64,000 nt of DNA from Phocaeicola faecalis (GCF_021730445.1 NZ_JADNRM010000011.1:62360-126359); one strand, 5' to 3'. Shown: positions 19,176 to 29,546, counted from the stretch's first letter. Program-made: numbers and translations. Notes: generated by a model not told the origin, from the letters alone.

Positions 19176-19203
19176 AAAAGGCGACGGATTTCAATATCCG
19201 TCG
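19176..19203 (-). terminator. Terminator of the AAA-ATPase gene
   Basis: On the minus strand, CGACGGAT and ATCCGTCG (19196-19203 and 19182-19189) form an 8-bp stem, followed by CCTTTTTG. It begins 6 nt after the stop of the ATPase gene. Confidence 0.65.
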
Positions 19204-19208
19204 GCCGC

Positions 19209-20762
19209 TTATTCCTCCACTATCCACTTCTCTATATTTCGGGTCCGGTCACTGAAGTTCACCCCTATCTTGAATAATTTACGCGCATCGCTCTGGAAAG
19301 GCCGCGCATAATGCTTCTCATTAATTTGTCGTAAGGCTTCTTCAGCCGTACCGTTAAACTTGAATTCCATGAGATAAACAAACTTATCAGTCTGAAGAAC
19401 CAAATCGATGCGCCCCTCGCCCGTATGGTATTCCGCTTTTACATAAAATCCCATCAGTTTGAAGATGATAAAGAGTACATTCTGATAATGCAGCTCCCGG
19501 TCGCGGATGATTTCGTAGGGAGTGTCCGCAAAAAAACTTTGCAGACGACGGAAGAAGGAGTCATAGTCACCAGACTCTACTTCGCGGACGAACTTTAAGA
19601 TTTCAAACGGAGTTTCCACCTTCGTTACTTTCGCATAATAAGGAAGCAGGAAACGCATGAACCCTTCCTCCACTTCCCGGTTGGGGAAGCCTAACTGATA
19701 GATGCCAAAACGAGAATCATACTCTTTAATCGTGAGATAGCCGCTCTGATAAATGACCGGAATGGGATTGGTGGACTCGGAATCCACACTGTTCAACGTA
19801 TCGGCATCCGTTTCCACCTGCGCCATGCGGTGAAGGTCGTAGTCATGCTTCTTCAGCAACTCCACCAGATAAGTGGGCGTACCCGTCTCGAACCAATAGT
19901 TGCCGAATTCCTTCCGCTTGAAGGCATTGAGCAGACTGAACGGATTGTAAATGCCGGGGGAATTGTGTGTAAAATGATAACCGTCATAACATTCCTTCAG
20001 TTTATCGCATAGTGCCTCGTCACTCATCCCCTGCGCACGGGCAAACTCATGAATCTCCGGTCTCAGATTGGCATGAAGTTCCGCTTCACTGATACCGCAA
20101 ACTTCCACAAACTCATTCCACATCGAAATGTCATCCAGATTGTTCAACGCACTGAACACACTCAGTTTGCCAAACTTGGTCACTCCTGTAAAAAAGCCGA
20201 GTTTGATATAAGCATCCATCGTCTTGACGACACCATAAAAAGGCTGTAAGGTCTTTCGGAATTCATCTCGCAGCGTCTCATTGCCAATGGCCTGCAGCAT
20301 GGGCTTGTCATATTCGTCTACCAGAATGGCGACACGGTGTCCGCTCCTTTCAACAGCACGCTGAATAATTCCTTTAAAACGGAGTGCAAAGGTTGTTTCC
20401 GTAGGGCGCGTTCCATACTCCTGTTCCCAGCTGGCAAGGTTATCGTCCAAAATCCGGTCCAGACCTTCGGGCGTATCATATTTCCCGATATTCAAATCCA
20501 AGTGCAGCACAGGCCGTACCGTCCAGTCCTTTTCCAGTTGCTCCATCGCCAATCCTTCAAACAGTTCGCGCTTCCCTTGAAAATACGCTTCAAAGGTGGA
20601 AATAAGCAGACTTTTACCGAAACGACGGGGACGGCTCAAGAAATAATAACGTCCGGTTTTAACCAAACGATAAATCCAAGCTGTCTTATCAATATAGAAA
20701 TACCCGTCTTTACGGAGTGTCTCAAAGTTCTGGATGCCAATAGGATAAATTTTATCACTCAT
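19209..20762 (-). CDS. AAA-ATPase-like / PD-(D/E)XK nuclease-like protein (DUF1703 type)
   Basis: This 517-aa cytosolic protein belongs to the large Bacteroidetes AAA-ATPase-like group. The N-terminal half carries a P-loop variant, SRPRRFGKSLLIS (about residues 40-53), and a Walker B-like LVDEYDKPML. The C-terminus has a DUF1703 region with GRIDLVLQTD...LMEFKF, which matches the D-(D/E)xK core of restriction-like nucleases. The biological role of the family is unknown. I chose the ATG at 20762; the frame continues upstream to 20801 only through the promoter. It is monocistronic. Confidence 0.88.
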   Translation of the reverse strand: MSDKIYPIGIQNFETLRKDGYFYIDKTAWIYRLVKTGRYYFLSRPRRFGKSLLISTFEAYFQGKRELFEGLAMEQLEKDWTVRPVLHLDLNIGKYDTPEGLDRILDDNLASWEQEYGTRPTETTFALRFKGIIQRAVERSGHRVAILVDEYDKPMLQAIGNETLRDEFRKTLQPFYGVVKTMDAYIKLGFFTGVTKFGKLSVFSALNNLDDISMWNEFVEVCGISEAELHANLRPEIHEFARAQGMSDEALCDKLKECYDGYHFTHNSPGIYNPFSLLNAFKRKEFGNYWFETGTPTYLVELLKKHDYDLHRMAQVETDADTLNSVDSESTNPIPVIYQSGYLTIKEYDSRFGIYQLGFPNREVEEGFMRFLLPYYAKVTKVETPFEILKFVREVESGDYDSFFRRLQSFFADTPYEIIRDRELHYQNVLFIIFKLMGFYVKAEYHTGEGRIDLVLQTDKFVYLMEFKFNGTAEEALRQINEKHYARPFQSDARKLFKIGVNFSDRTRNIEKWIVEE

Positions 20763-20790
20763 ACTCTTCCGCTTTTGTATAACATCAAAA

Positions 20791-20821
20791 CAAAGATACA
20801 CATTTCCCGCTTATTCTCAAT
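20791..20821 (-). promoter_or_regulatory. Promoter of the AAA-ATPase gene
   Basis: On the minus strand an ATTG (18-21 side, 3 of 4 matches to TTTG) is followed after 19 nt by a perfect TATCTTTG at 20791-20798. Confidence 0.55.
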
Positions 20822-20938
20822 CTTTTCACAAGAAATATTCCTCTAAGCACGATTCATCCCGCATCATTTTAAAGAAGAATTTCCATTGAGAAACATTTTT
20901 TCACCTTACGGAATGAAACGTATCCGAGTAGGATTGAC

Positions 20939-20946
20939 TATCTTTG
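20939..20946 (+). promoter_or_regulatory. -7 element of uvrA
   Basis: A perfect TATCTTTG lies 14 nt before an ATG at 20960 and 26 nt before the ATG at 20972. The expected start of transcription, near 20953, favours 20972 as the translation start. No -33 TTTG is evident. Confidence 0.45.
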
Positions 20947-20971
20947 CATATTCAACTAAATGCAACAAAGA

Positions 20972-23758
20972 ATGTCCGAAAGTAACTATATATCTATCAA
21001 AGGAGCCAAGGTCAACAACCTCAAAAACATTGATGTGGATATTCCCCGTAATAAACTGGTGGTTATTACAGGCTTATCCGGTTCCGGAAAATCATCATTG
21101 GCTTTTGACACGTTATATGCCGAAGGCCAGCGTCGCTATGTGGAAAGTTTATCTTCTTACGCCCGCCAGTTCTTGGGCAGAATGAGTAAACCGGAATGTG
21201 ATTTTATCAAAGGTATTCCTCCGGCCATTGCCATCGAGCAGAAAGTAAACAGCCGCAATCCGCGTTCCACAGTAGGAACTTCGACCGAAATATATGAATA
21301 TTTACGATTGCTTTACGCACGTGTGGGGAAAACATATTCCCCCATCAGCGGTCAATTGGTGAAGAAACACAGTGCGGAAGACATCGTGAATTGTATGCTT
21401 TCTTTTCCCAAAGGGACTAAATATACCGTACTCGCTCCACTATTGCCACGCGAAGGACGCAGCATTGCCGAACAATTAGACATTGACTTGAAGCAGGGAT
21501 TTACACGTGTGGAAGTGAACCGCGAGATTATGCGTATCGAGGACTTCCTGCAACAAGTGCCGGCCGAAGGAAAGAAACAAAATATCTACCTTTTAATAGA
21601 CCGTATGACGGCCGACGACAGCAAAGACAGCATCAGCCGACTGACTGATTCTGCCGAAACTGCCATGTATGAAGGTGACGGAGCTTGCATGCTTCGCTTC
21701 TATTCACCGGACGGCAGCACACAACTTTTTTCCTTCAGCACGAAGTTTGAAGCAGACGGTATCACCTTTGAGGAGCCCAACGACCAGATGTTTTCTTTCA
21801 ACTCTCCCATCGGCGCCTGTCCCAGTTGCGAAGGTTTTGGAAAGGTAATCGGAATAGACGAACACCTTGTCATCCCCAACCGTGCTCTGAGTGTGTATGA
21901 CGGAGCGGTGATTTGTTGGCGCGGCGAGAAGATGGGCGAATGGTTGAAAGAGTTTATCCATGAAGCTCCGAAACATGATTTCCCTATCTTCACACCTTAT
22001 TATGAATTGACGCAAGAGCAAAAAGACTACTTGTGGCATGGCCCGAAGGAGAAAGCTTGTATCGATTCTTTCTTTAAAATGCTGGAAGAGAATCAATATA
22101 AAATTCAGTATCGCGTGATGTTGGCACGCTACCGGGGAAAGACGCTTTGTCCGGTGTGTCACGGAACCAGACTGAAAAAAGAAGCCGGATATGTAAAAGT
22201 AGGCGGACGCTCTATATCCGAGCTAGTGGATTTGCCGATTCATGATTTAAAGGAGTTTTTCCGCACATTAGAATTAGACGCACACGATGCTGCTATAGCC
22301 AAACGTATACTGACGGAGATTAATAACCGAATCAACTTCCTGATGGATGTCGGTTTAGGCTACCTCACATTAAACCGTCTTAGCAATACACTGTCAGGTG
22401 GTGAAAGCCAACGTATCAATCTGGCAACTTCTTTGGGAAGCAGCCTGGTGGGATCGCTCTATATATTGGATGAACCTAGCATCGGACTTCACAGCCGTGA
22501 TACTGAACGCCTTATCAAAGTATTACGCCAATTACAAGAGCTGGGGAATACTGTTGTAGTGGTAGAGCATGATGAAGAAATCATCCGTGCCGCCGACTAC
22601 ATTATAGATATCGGCCCCAAAGCCGGACGCTTGGGAGGGGAAATCGTCTACCAGGGAGACATGAAAGATTTGAAAAAGGACAGTAACAGCCATACGGTTC
22701 GTTATTTACTTGGGGAAGAAACCATCGAAATACCCAAATCACACCGTCCTTGGAATAATTATATTGAAATAAAAGGAGCCAGAGAGAACAACCTGAAAGG
22801 AGTGGATGTACGTTTTCCTCTAAATATAATGACGGTAGTTACAGGTGTCAGCGGTTCGGGAAAGAGCACATTGGTGCGTGATGTTTTCTATAAAGCACTA
22901 AAACGGGAATACAGTGAAAGCAGTGAACGACCGGGTGAATTCGTTTCTATCAGCGGCGACATACAAATGGTTAAGGACATTGAGTTTGTCGATCAAAATC
23001 CAATCGGGAAGTCATCACGCAGCAATCCGGTGACTTATGTAAAAGCATACGATGAAATCCGTAAACTTTACGCAGAGCAACCCTTGGCCAAACAAATGGG
23101 TTACACAGCCGGATACTTTTCTTTCAACACCGAAGGAGGACGTTGCGAAGAATGTAAAGGCGACGGAACGGTTACGGTGGAAATGCAATTTATGGCCGAC
23201 TTGGTGCTGGAATGTGAGTCTTGCCACGGCAAACGCTTCAAAAGCGATACGTTGGAAGTGAAATTCCAAGATAAGAATATATATGATATATTGGAAATGA
23301 CCGTGAATCAGGCCATAGAATTCTTTACTGAACACGGACAAAAAAAGATTGTGAAGAAACTCACTCCGCTGCAAGACGTGGGATTGGGATATATTAAATT
23401 GGGACAATCTTCTTCTACGCTGTCCGGTGGTGAGAACCAACGTGTGAAGTTGGCTTATTTCTTGAGCGTGGAAAAGACTCAGCCTACTATCTTTGTCTTC
23501 GACGAACCCACCACCGGTTTGCATTTCCATGATATCAAGAAATTATTGGAAGCTTTTGACGCACTTATCAGCCGGGGGCATACGATTGTTATTATCGAAC
23601 ATAATCTGGATGTGATAAAATGTGCCGATTATGTTATCGACCTGGGACCGGAAGGTGGAAAGATGGGGGGCAATCTGGTAGTGGCCGGCACACCGGAAGA
23701 GGTGTCAAAATGTGCTGCATCTTATACCGGTCATTTTTTAAAAGAGAAATATTTATAA
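20972..23758 (+). CDS. uvrA: Excinuclease ABC subunit A
   Basis: This 928-aa UvrA is the damage-recognition ATPase of nucleotide excision repair, acting with UvrB. Two ABC modules are seen: Walker [10 protein letters not shown] near residue 35 and GVSGSGKST in the second half, each with an LSGG signature ([16 protein letters not shown]). Zinc-binding cysteine pairs are present (CPVCHG; CEECKG...CESCHG). The start could also be the ATG at 20960, four codons upstream. I prefer 20972 because the other would leave almost no leader after the TATCTTTG box. The next gene follows by 17 nt. Confidence 0.97.
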   Translation: MSESNYISIKGAKVNNLKNIDVDIPRNKLVVITGLSGSGKSSLAFDTLYAEGQRRYVESLSSYARQFLGRMSKPECDFIKGIPPAIAIEQKVNSRNPRSTVGTSTEIYEYLRLLYARVGKTYSPISGQLVKKHSAEDIVNCMLSFPKGTKYTVLAPLLPREGRSIAEQLDIDLKQGFTRVEVNREIMRIEDFLQQVPAEGKKQNIYLLIDRMTADDSKDSISRLTDSAETAMYEGDGACMLRFYSPDGSTQLFSFSTKFEADGITFEEPNDQMFSFNSPIGACPSCEGFGKVIGIDEHLVIPNRALSVYDGAVICWRGEKMGEWLKEFIHEAPKHDFPIFTPYYELTQEQKDYLWHGPKEKACIDSFFKMLEENQYKIQYRVMLARYRGKTLCPVCHGTRLKKEAGYVKVGGRSISELVDLPIHDLKEFFRTLELDAHDAAIAKRILTEINNRINFLMDVGLGYLTLNRLSNTLSGGESQRINLATSLGSSLVGSLYILDEPSIGLHSRDTERLIKVLRQLQELGNTVVVVEHDEEIIRAADYIIDIGPKAGRLGGEIVYQGDMKDLKKDSNSHTVRYLLGEETIEIPKSHRPWNNYIEIKGARENNLKGVDVRFPLNIMTVVTGVSGSGKSTLVRDVFYKALKREYSESSERPGEFVSISGDIQMVKDIEFVDQNPIGKSSRSNPVTYVKAYDEIRKLYAEQPLAKQMGYTAGYFSFNTEGGRCEECKGDGTVTVEMQFMADLVLECESCHGKRFKSDTLEVKFQDKNIYDILEMTVNQAIEFFTEHGQKKIVKKLTPLQDVGLGYIKLGQSSSTLSGGENQRVKLAYFLSVEKTQPTIFVFDEPTTGLHFHDIKKLLEAFDALISRGHTIVIIEHNLDVIKCADYVIDLGPEGGKMGGNLVVAGTPEEVSKCAASYTGHFLKEKYL

Positions 23759-23775
23759 TCTTAAATAAATAAACA

Positions 23776-24801
23776 ATGAAAAAACTACTTTATCTATCAA
23801 TGCTCCTGTTATTTGTTCTCACAGGATGTACAGAAGAAAAAAAAGAATTCACCGTCTTACAGTGGAATATTTGGCAAGAAGGAACCATGATACCCGGAGG
23901 TTATGATGCTATTGTTGATGAAATCATTCGCCTCCGCCCCGATTTCGTAACCCTTAGTGAAGTACGCAATTATAATAACACCAATTTCACTGCACGCCTT
24001 ACCCAATCATTAAAAGAAAAAGGAGAAACGTATTACTCCTTCTACACATACGATACCGGTTTACTTAGCCGCTATCCTATTACCGACTCACTGACTGTCT
24101 TCCCCGAAAACGGTGACCACGGAAGCATCTACCGTTTGACCGCCGACATGAACGGAAAGAAAATGGCCGTTTATACCTCTCATTTGGATTATCTGGATGA
24201 TGCATATTATAATGTACGCGGATATGACGGTTCTACCTGGGAAGAGATTCCTATCCCCACTACAGTGGAAGAAGTATTGGAAAGAAATGTAGCATCACAA
24301 CGTGATGATGCCATCAAGATGTTTATTGAGCAGGCAAAGAAAGACCGCGAAGCTGGATATACCATTATTCTGGGCGGCGACTTCAACGAACCCTCGCACC
24401 AAGATTGGACAGAAGAGACCAAAGACCTTTACGACCACCACGGATTGGTAATCCCTTGGACAGTACCTGTCTTGCTGGATGAAGCCGGTTTCGTTGATGC
24501 TTACCGTTCTTTCTATCCTAATGTGCTCGACTATCCCGGTTTTACCTATCCTTCTGACAACTCGGCTAAACCTGCCGAAAAAATCACTTGGGCTCCCAAA
24601 GCCGACGAACGCGACCGCATCGACTATATTTGGTTCTATCCCGAAGAAGGGCTGACCGTAAAAGATGCAGCTATCTTTGGTCCCAAAGGTTCTATCGTAC
24701 GTTCAGAACGTGTGCAGGAAACCTCTAAAGACAAATTCATCGAGCCGCAGAATGTATGGCCGACAGACCATAAAGGTGTTTTAGTGACATTCCAATACTA
24801 A
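23776..24801 (+). CDS. Endonuclease/exonuclease/phosphatase-fold lipoprotein
   Basis: This 341-aa protein has a lipoprotein signal (lipobox LTGC at about residues 15-18), so it is exported and lipid-anchored. The EEP fold is shown by VLQWNIWQEG, TLSEVRNYN, YTSHLDY, GGDFNEPSH and a final TDHKGVLVTF, which supply the metal-binding Asn, Glu, Asp and catalytic His. Exported members may cleave phosphodiesters in nucleic acids, lipids or sugar phosphates; the substrate is not evident. It lies between uvrA and a GH20 gene with short gaps (17 and 27 nt). Confidence 0.88.
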   Translation: MKKLLYLSMLLLFVLTGCTEEKKEFTVLQWNIWQEGTMIPGGYDAIVDEIIRLRPDFVTLSEVRNYNNTNFTARLTQSLKEKGETYYSFYTYDTGLLSRYPITDSLTVFPENGDHGSIYRLTADMNGKKMAVYTSHLDYLDDAYYNVRGYDGSTWEEIPIPTTVEEVLERNVASQRDDAIKMFIEQAKKDREAGYTIILGGDFNEPSHQDWTEETKDLYDHHGLVIPWTVPVLLDEAGFVDAYRSFYPNVLDYPGFTYPSDNSAKPAEKITWAPKADERDRIDYIWFYPEEGLTVKDAAIFGPKGSIVRSERVQETSKDKFIEPQNVWPTDHKGVLVTFQY

Positions 24802-24828
24802 TATATTAACAATCTAAAAAATTACCTT

Positions 24829-27138
24829 ATGATTAAGCAGACTTATAAAAAATGGATTGCTGCTTGTACCGTGACAGGCTCATTGCTGTTGGGTGCTTGT
24901 ACTTCTACCCCTCCCTCTGTCAGAGACGTTTCTATCGTCCCGCTGCCGAACAGTGTTCAACAAGACAGCAGCGCATTCGTTCTCCCCAAAAGTTGCACCA
25001 TCGGTATCACTGATTCCCAGCTGGCTCCGGCTGCCGAATATCTGGCAGGAATACTTTCTCCTTCCACCGGATATAATGTAAAAGTACAAGAGGGAGAAGG
25101 AACCATCACCCTCTCATTGGGGGAAGTTGAAGGCAAAGAAGGTGCATACCAACTGAAGGCTGACACTAAGAAAATCAGTATAAAAGGAAACTCTTATGGT
25201 GGGGTTATTGCCGGCATAGAGTCTTTACGCCAATTATTCCCTCCCCAGATTGAATCCAAACAAATAGTGGACGGTGTAGACTGGGCTATTCCAAGTGTGG
25301 AAATCAATGATGCTCCCCGCTTTACTTGGCGAGGTATCATGCTGGATGTTTCACGCCACTTCTATTCTAAAGATGAAGTAAAAGAGCTATTGGATGTGAT
25401 GTCACTTTATAAGATGAATAAGTTCCACTGGCATCTCACCGATGACCAGGGCTGGCGTATCGAAATAAAAAAATATCCTTTGCTGACCGAGAAAGGTGCT
25501 TGGCGCAAGTTTAATTCTCATGACAAAGAATGTATCCGCCAATCAAAAGCGAACAACAATCCCGATATGGCTATTCCCGAAAATAAGATTCGCATTGTAG
25601 AAGGTGATACACTGTATGGCGGCTATTATACTCAGGAAGATATCAAAGAAGTAATTGCATACGCCAAAGTGCGTGGTATCGACATTGTTCCCGAAATAGA
25701 TATGCCGGGACATATGCTGGCTGCCGTAAGCAATTATGAAGGTGTATCTTGTTTCGATGAAACCGGTTGGGGAACGACCTTCTCCTCTCCTGTTTGTCCC
25801 GGAAAAGATTCGGCTATAGAATTCTGCAAGAATGTATATAGTGAGCTTATTGAGCTCTTCCCCTACAAATATGTACATATCGGTGGCGATGAAGTAGAGA
25901 AAGCCAACTGGAAAAAATGTCCCGACTGCCAAAAGCGTATGCGTGACAATAATCTGAAAACTGAAGAAGAACTGCAATCATGGTTCATCCATGATATGGA
26001 GAGATTCTTTAACGATAAAGGAAAAGAAATGATTGGCTGGGATGAAATTATTGAAGGGGGACTTTCAAAAACAGCAACCGTCATGTGGTGGCGCAGTTGG
26101 GCTAAGAATGCTCCTTCTAAAACGACCGGGCAAGGCAATCCTATCATTTTCACTCCTAACGGACAGTTCTATCTAGACTATCAGGAAGATAAGAATTCAG
26201 TTGCCAATATTTATAATTATAATCCGATGAGCGAAATTCAGAGTACTGAAATGCAACCGTTGGTACTGGGTGTACAAGGTAATATTTGGTGCGAATGGAT
26301 TCCTTCACGTGAACGTATGCAGTATATGGCTGTTCCGCGTCTGTTGGCTATCGCCGAATTGGGTTGGAGCAATCCTTCACAAAAAGACTGGAATGCATTT
26401 GCCCAACGTCTTGCCAACCAATTTGAACGCCTCAACATTATGAATGTCAACTACCGTATTCCTGATTTGGAGGGTTTTAACAAGACAAATGCCTTTATTG
26501 GTGAAGGTGTTGTCAATATCACCTGTCTTGACCCAAGTGCAGAGATACACTATACCACAGACAGTTCTGTTCCCACTTTACAGTCGCCTAAGTATGACGG
26601 TCCGTTAAAAGTAACCGAAACAACCGATTTCACATTCCGCACTTTCCGTCCGAATGGTAAACCGGGAGATATCACCACCACTCGTTTTATCAAAAGCGAA
26701 TATGCCCCGGCTGTTACTGCTGCTCCATCCAATCCCGGATTGAAAGCCACTTGGCATGAATTCAAAGGAAATAAATGTGCCGAAATAGAGAAATCACCGG
26801 TAAATGGAAGTTATTCCATCGAAGATGTAATGATTCCGAAGAAAGTAAAAGGCAATATCGGTCTAATTATCAAAGGATACATTAATGCTCCTCAGGATGA
26901 TATTTATACTTTTGCCCTCCTGTCAGACGATGGTAGTACGTTAGTGATTGATGGCGAACAAATCATTGACAACGATGGTCCTCATGGTCCTCGCGAAGTA
27001 GTAGGCCAAAAAGCTTTAGCTAAAGGATATCACCCGATTGAGATTCGTTACTTTGACCAAAACGGTGGTCAACTGAAAATGAAAGTTAGTGGAAACGACG
27101 GTAAGGAGATTCCGTTTACTCATTTATATGCCCACTAA
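24829..27138 (+). CDS. Beta-N-acetylhexosaminidase (GH20), lipoprotein with PA14 domain
   Basis: This 769-aa exported lipoprotein (lipobox LLGAC) cleaves terminal beta-linked GlcNAc/GalNAc, probably from host or dietary glycans. Domain order: GH20b (about 35-155); the GH20 barrel from FTWRGIMLDVSRHFY, with the substrate-assisted catalytic pair Asp354-Glu355 in HIGGDEVEK; a chitobiase C-terminal Fn3-like domain (about 555-625); and a PA14 domain (about 640-769) with LLSDDGSTLVIDG. The PA14 domain may bind carbohydrate. It shares an operon-like spacing with the preceding EEP lipoprotein. Confidence 0.95.
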   Translation: MIKQTYKKWIAACTVTGSLLLGACTSTPPSVRDVSIVPLPNSVQQDSSAFVLPKSCTIGITDSQLAPAAEYLAGILSPSTGYNVKVQEGEGTITLSLGEVEGKEGAYQLKADTKKISIKGNSYGGVIAGIESLRQLFPPQIESKQIVDGVDWAIPSVEINDAPRFTWRGIMLDVSRHFYSKDEVKELLDVMSLYKMNKFHWHLTDDQGWRIEIKKYPLLTEKGAWRKFNSHDKECIRQSKANNNPDMAIPENKIRIVEGDTLYGGYYTQEDIKEVIAYAKVRGIDIVPEIDMPGHMLAAVSNYEGVSCFDETGWGTTFSSPVCPGKDSAIEFCKNVYSELIELFPYKYVHIGGDEVEKANWKKCPDCQKRMRDNNLKTEEELQSWFIHDMERFFNDKGKEMIGWDEIIEGGLSKTATVMWWRSWAKNAPSKTTGQGNPIIFTPNGQFYLDYQEDKNSVANIYNYNPMSEIQSTEMQPLVLGVQGNIWCEWIPSRERMQYMAVPRLLAIAELGWSNPSQKDWNAFAQRLANQFERLNIMNVNYRIPDLEGFNKTNAFIGEGVVNITCLDPSAEIHYTTDSSVPTLQSPKYDGPLKVTETTDFTFRTFRPNGKPGDITTTRFIKSEYAPAVTAAPSNPGLKATWHEFKGNKCAEIEKSPVNGSYSIEDVMIPKKVKGNIGLIIKGYINAPQDDIYTFALLSDDGSTLVIDGEQIIDNDGPHGPREVVGQKALAKGYHPIEIRYFDQNGGQLKMKVSGNDGKEIPFTHLYAH

Positions 27139-27184
27139 ATAAAGAAGGAGAGACAAGACTCTGACAATTTATCATTTGCGGAGA

Positions 27185-27272
27185 TGTGTCAAAACTCCCC
27201 TTTTATCGAAATCACCCTCGCTACAGGTAGCTGTAGCGAGGGTGACTTTTAGTTTATGAGAGTTTCGACACA
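27185..27272. repeat. Nested palindrome after the GH20 gene
   Basis: A perfect 15-bp inner stem (27212-27226 with 27231-27245, 4-nt loop) sits inside outer arms TGTGTCAAAACT (27185-27196) and AGTTTCGACACA (27261-27272). It lies between convergent GH20 and barrel-protein genes and could act as a bidirectional terminator. Its outer arms resemble those of the element at 56403. Confidence 0.8.
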
Positions 27273-27310
27273 CCCTCGTATTTTTTTAACCTTATTATAC
27301 TTGTTATCAA

Positions 27311-27802
27311 CTAGAAATAAAGTCCGAACCCTATTTTGAAGCCCAATTTACTGTATTCAGAAGTATGGTTAAAACTCAAATCATAATATACAGCAGGTTC
27401 TACGGTCAGATTTCGTCCCAGAAAGAATGCATAACCCACTTCCGGTGTCAGGCAAACAAGATTCTTCTTATAATCCCCATTAGAAAGATGTTTGTAAGCC
27501 ATTCCAAGTCCGCCATATATCCCACAACTAGATAAATAATAACGTCCTTGTGCTCCAATACTTGTCTCATCTGTTCCATGTTCCACATACTGTCCTTTGA
27601 AATTTAACAGTATCGCAAAGTTGTCGGCAACAAAAGCACCACCTCCCAACGTAAAGCCAAAATTGGTTCCCTCATACTTGCTATGAGAGAGGTCAAGCCC
27701 TGTCAATGAAGCATTCACATACCAAACATCCTTTTCAAACTGTGCATGTGCACCTAATGTCGTTACTACCAACATCACCAAGCTGACTAAAAATTTCTTC
27801 AT
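27311..27802 (-). CDS. Outer-membrane beta-barrel protein
   Basis: This 163-aa protein has a signal peptide (cleavage near GAHAQ). Alternating hydrophobic/polar strands follow: FGFTLGGGAFVADNFAI, GGLGMAYKHL, VEPAVYYDLSF. It ends FKIGFGLYF with a terminal Phe, as in 8-stranded porin-like outer-membrane barrels. No function beyond a small barrel can be read. It is monocistronic, downstream of the CstA unit. Confidence 0.85.
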   Translation of the reverse strand: MKKFLVSLVMLVVTTLGAHAQFEKDVWYVNASLTGLDLSHSKYEGTNFGFTLGGGAFVADNFAILLNFKGQYVEHGTDETSIGAQGRYYLSSCGIYGGLGMAYKHLSNGDYKKNLVCLTPEVGYAFFLGRNLTVEPAVYYDLSFNHTSEYSKLGFKIGFGLYF

Positions 27803-27826
27803 AAAGTTGTCGTTTAAGTAAATATT

Positions 27827-28048
27827 CTATTTCTTGTTCTCCATGTTCTGCCTTTCCTGTTCTCTACGCTTTTCCTGCTTACGAAGAACAATCCAAAGCA
27901 AGGCAATGATAAGATAGGATACCCCTATCGTTACATATTTTTCCGTATTACCAATCTCTGTATTCCGCGGAATAAAATAAATAGCCATTATTGTGGTGTA
28001 AATAAATAACGCCATGGGCAACCTAGTTGATTTCTTATATTTTCTCAT
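27827..28048 (-). CDS. Small membrane protein overlapping the CstA gene
   Basis: This 73-aa protein has two hydrophobic helices (about residues 11-25 and 38-59) and a highly charged tail (KQEKRREQERQNMENKK). It begins 14 nt inside the 3' end of the CstA-type gene, so it is probably translationally coupled to it. E. coli CstA and BtsT have small partners (YbdD/YjiX), but those are soluble and unlike this one. A subunit role is an inference from the overlap alone. Confidence 0.7.
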   Translation of the reverse strand: MRKYKKSTRLPMALFIYTTIMAIYFIPRNTEIGNTEKYVTIGVSYLIIALLWIVLRKQEKRREQERQNMENKK

Positions 28049-29465
28049 ATACTATACTACTTTGTTTTTTATACCAAGTTATAAATCCTATAGCTGCAAC
28101 CAGCGTACATATTCCTCCCAACACATACGAGATATGACCGGAAAGTGCCAATCCTTCGGGCGCAATACAAATATAAGTAGAACAAACCGCTGTCATAAAC
28201 AGAGCCGGCAATAACGTAATATAATAATTCTTTTTCATACGCACCAAATATACGGTTATCGCCCATAAAGTAAAGACAGACAATGTTTGATTACACCATG
28301 CAAAGTAACGCCAAATCATATCAAATCCTGCCGCATCGCGTTGGCTATACAGCAAAATACCAATAGTCACAGCAAAGATGGGAATGCAAATCAATAAACG
28401 TTTTGTTACACTTTTTTGTTCCAAATGCATAAAGTCGGCAACAATCAACCGGGCCGAACGCAATGCTGTGTCTCCACTGGTGATAGGTGCTGCAATCACC
28501 CCTAGTATTGCCAGCAACCCTCCAACTGTTCCCAACCATTCTTTTGTTATACTATCCACTATTATCGAAGCATTGCTTTCTTCCATACCATTCCGATGGA
28601 AGAAGTAAGTAGCGGCAGCCGCCCATATCAATGCCACAATACCTTCTGTTACCATTGCTCCATAAAAAATCGGACGACCATATTTTTCGTTCTTCATGCA
28701 ACGGGCCATCAAAGGAGACTGTGTAGCATGGAAACCACTAATGGCACCACAAGCAATAGATACAAACATGATGGGAAAAATAGGCAAACCGGCAGGATGA
28801 GTATTTTGTATGCCGTCTGTTATTTCGGGCAAAGCCGGATGATGCCATATCAACATAGCTAAAATTCCGACTGCCATGAACAACAAAGCAATGGCAAACA
28901 ATGGATAAATCTTGCCAATAATCTTATCCACCGGCAGCAGGGTAGCCAACATATAATAAACGAAAACAATAATAATCCAAAAAGTTACATCCATATAATC
29001 AGGCGTTAACTTGGCCAATAAACCGGCAGGCCCGGCAACAAACACCGCTCCAACAAGTATCATCAGAACAACAGTAAAGCCACGCATCAACTGTTTGGTA
29101 GGAAGTCCCAGATAACGGCCGATTATTTCGGGAAGACTCTCACCATTGTGCCGTAGAGAAAGCATTCCTGATAAATAATCGTGTACAGCACCGGCAAAAA
29201 TAGTTCCCAATACAATCCATAGATAAGAGGCCGTGCCGAATTTTGCTCCCATAATAGCTCCGAAGATAGGGCCTAGACCTGCAATATTAAGAAACTGAAT
29301 CATGAAAATCTTCCAAGTGGGAAGGGGAATAAAGTCTACGCCATCCTCCATAGTCAGAGCCGGTGTTTTTCTATTCTTATCAGGGCCGAAAAGACGCTCT
29401 ACATAGCTTCCATATAAAAAGTATCCGCCTATAAGAACCAATAATGCAATAATAAAGGTTATCAT
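28035..29465 (-). CDS. cstA: CstA-family transporter (carbon starvation protein)
   Basis: This 476-aa polytopic membrane protein is of the CstA family. The family takes up peptides or, in E. coli, pyruvate. Recognisable segments are QFLNIAGLGPIFGAIMGAKFG, the SGFHATQSPLMARCMKNE motif and APITSGDTALRSARLI. It is shorter than E. coli CstA (701 aa), as in many Bacteroidetes. It is divergent from the glycosylhydrolase at 29547; a TATTTTTG (minus strand, 29492-29499) is a good -7 box. A 73-aa membrane protein overlaps its end. Confidence 0.92.
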   Translation of the reverse strand: MITFIIALLVLIGGYFLYGSYVERLFGPDKNRKTPALTMEDGVDFIPLPTWKIFMIQFLNIAGLGPIFGAIMGAKFGTASYLWIVLGTIFAGAVHDYLSGMLSLRHNGESLPEIIGRYLGLPTKQLMRGFTVVLMILVGAVFVAGPAGLLAKLTPDYMDVTFWIIIVFVYYMLATLLPVDKIIGKIYPLFAIALLFMAVGILAMLIWHHPALPEITDGIQNTHPAGLPIFPIMFVSIACGAISGFHATQSPLMARCMKNEKYGRPIFYGAMVTEGIVALIWAAAATYFFHRNGMEESNASIIVDSITKEWLGTVGGLLAILGVIAAPITSGDTALRSARLIVADFMHLEQKSVTKRLLICIPIFAVTIGILLYSQRDAAGFDMIWRYFAWCNQTLSVFTLWAITVYLVRMKKNYYITLLPALFMTAVCSTYICIAPEGLALSGHISYVLGGICTLVAAIGFITWYKKQSSIVYEKI

Positions 29466-29491
29466 ATACTCTATTTAATTGTTTTGTCATC

Positions 29492-29499
29492 GCAAAAAT
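29492..29499 (-). promoter_or_regulatory. -7 element of the cstA gene
   Basis: TATTTTTG on the minus strand matches TAnnTTTG, 27 nt before the cstA ATG. It is part of a compact divergent promoter region. Confidence 0.4.
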
Positions 29500-29521
29500 A
29501 ACGATTTAAATGATTACTTCT

Positions 29522-29529
29522 TATCTTTG
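29522..29529 (+). promoter_or_regulatory. -7 element of the second glycosylhydrolase gene
   Basis: A perfect TATCTTTG lies 17 nt before the ATG at 29547, back to back with the cstA box. No -33 TTTG is seen. Confidence 0.45.
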
Positions 29530-29546
29530 CAACAAAATTAAAGCGA

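Noticed and set aside
20337..20846. A 169-codon plus-strand frame
   Set aside because: It is antisense to the AAA-ATPase gene and runs into its promoter.
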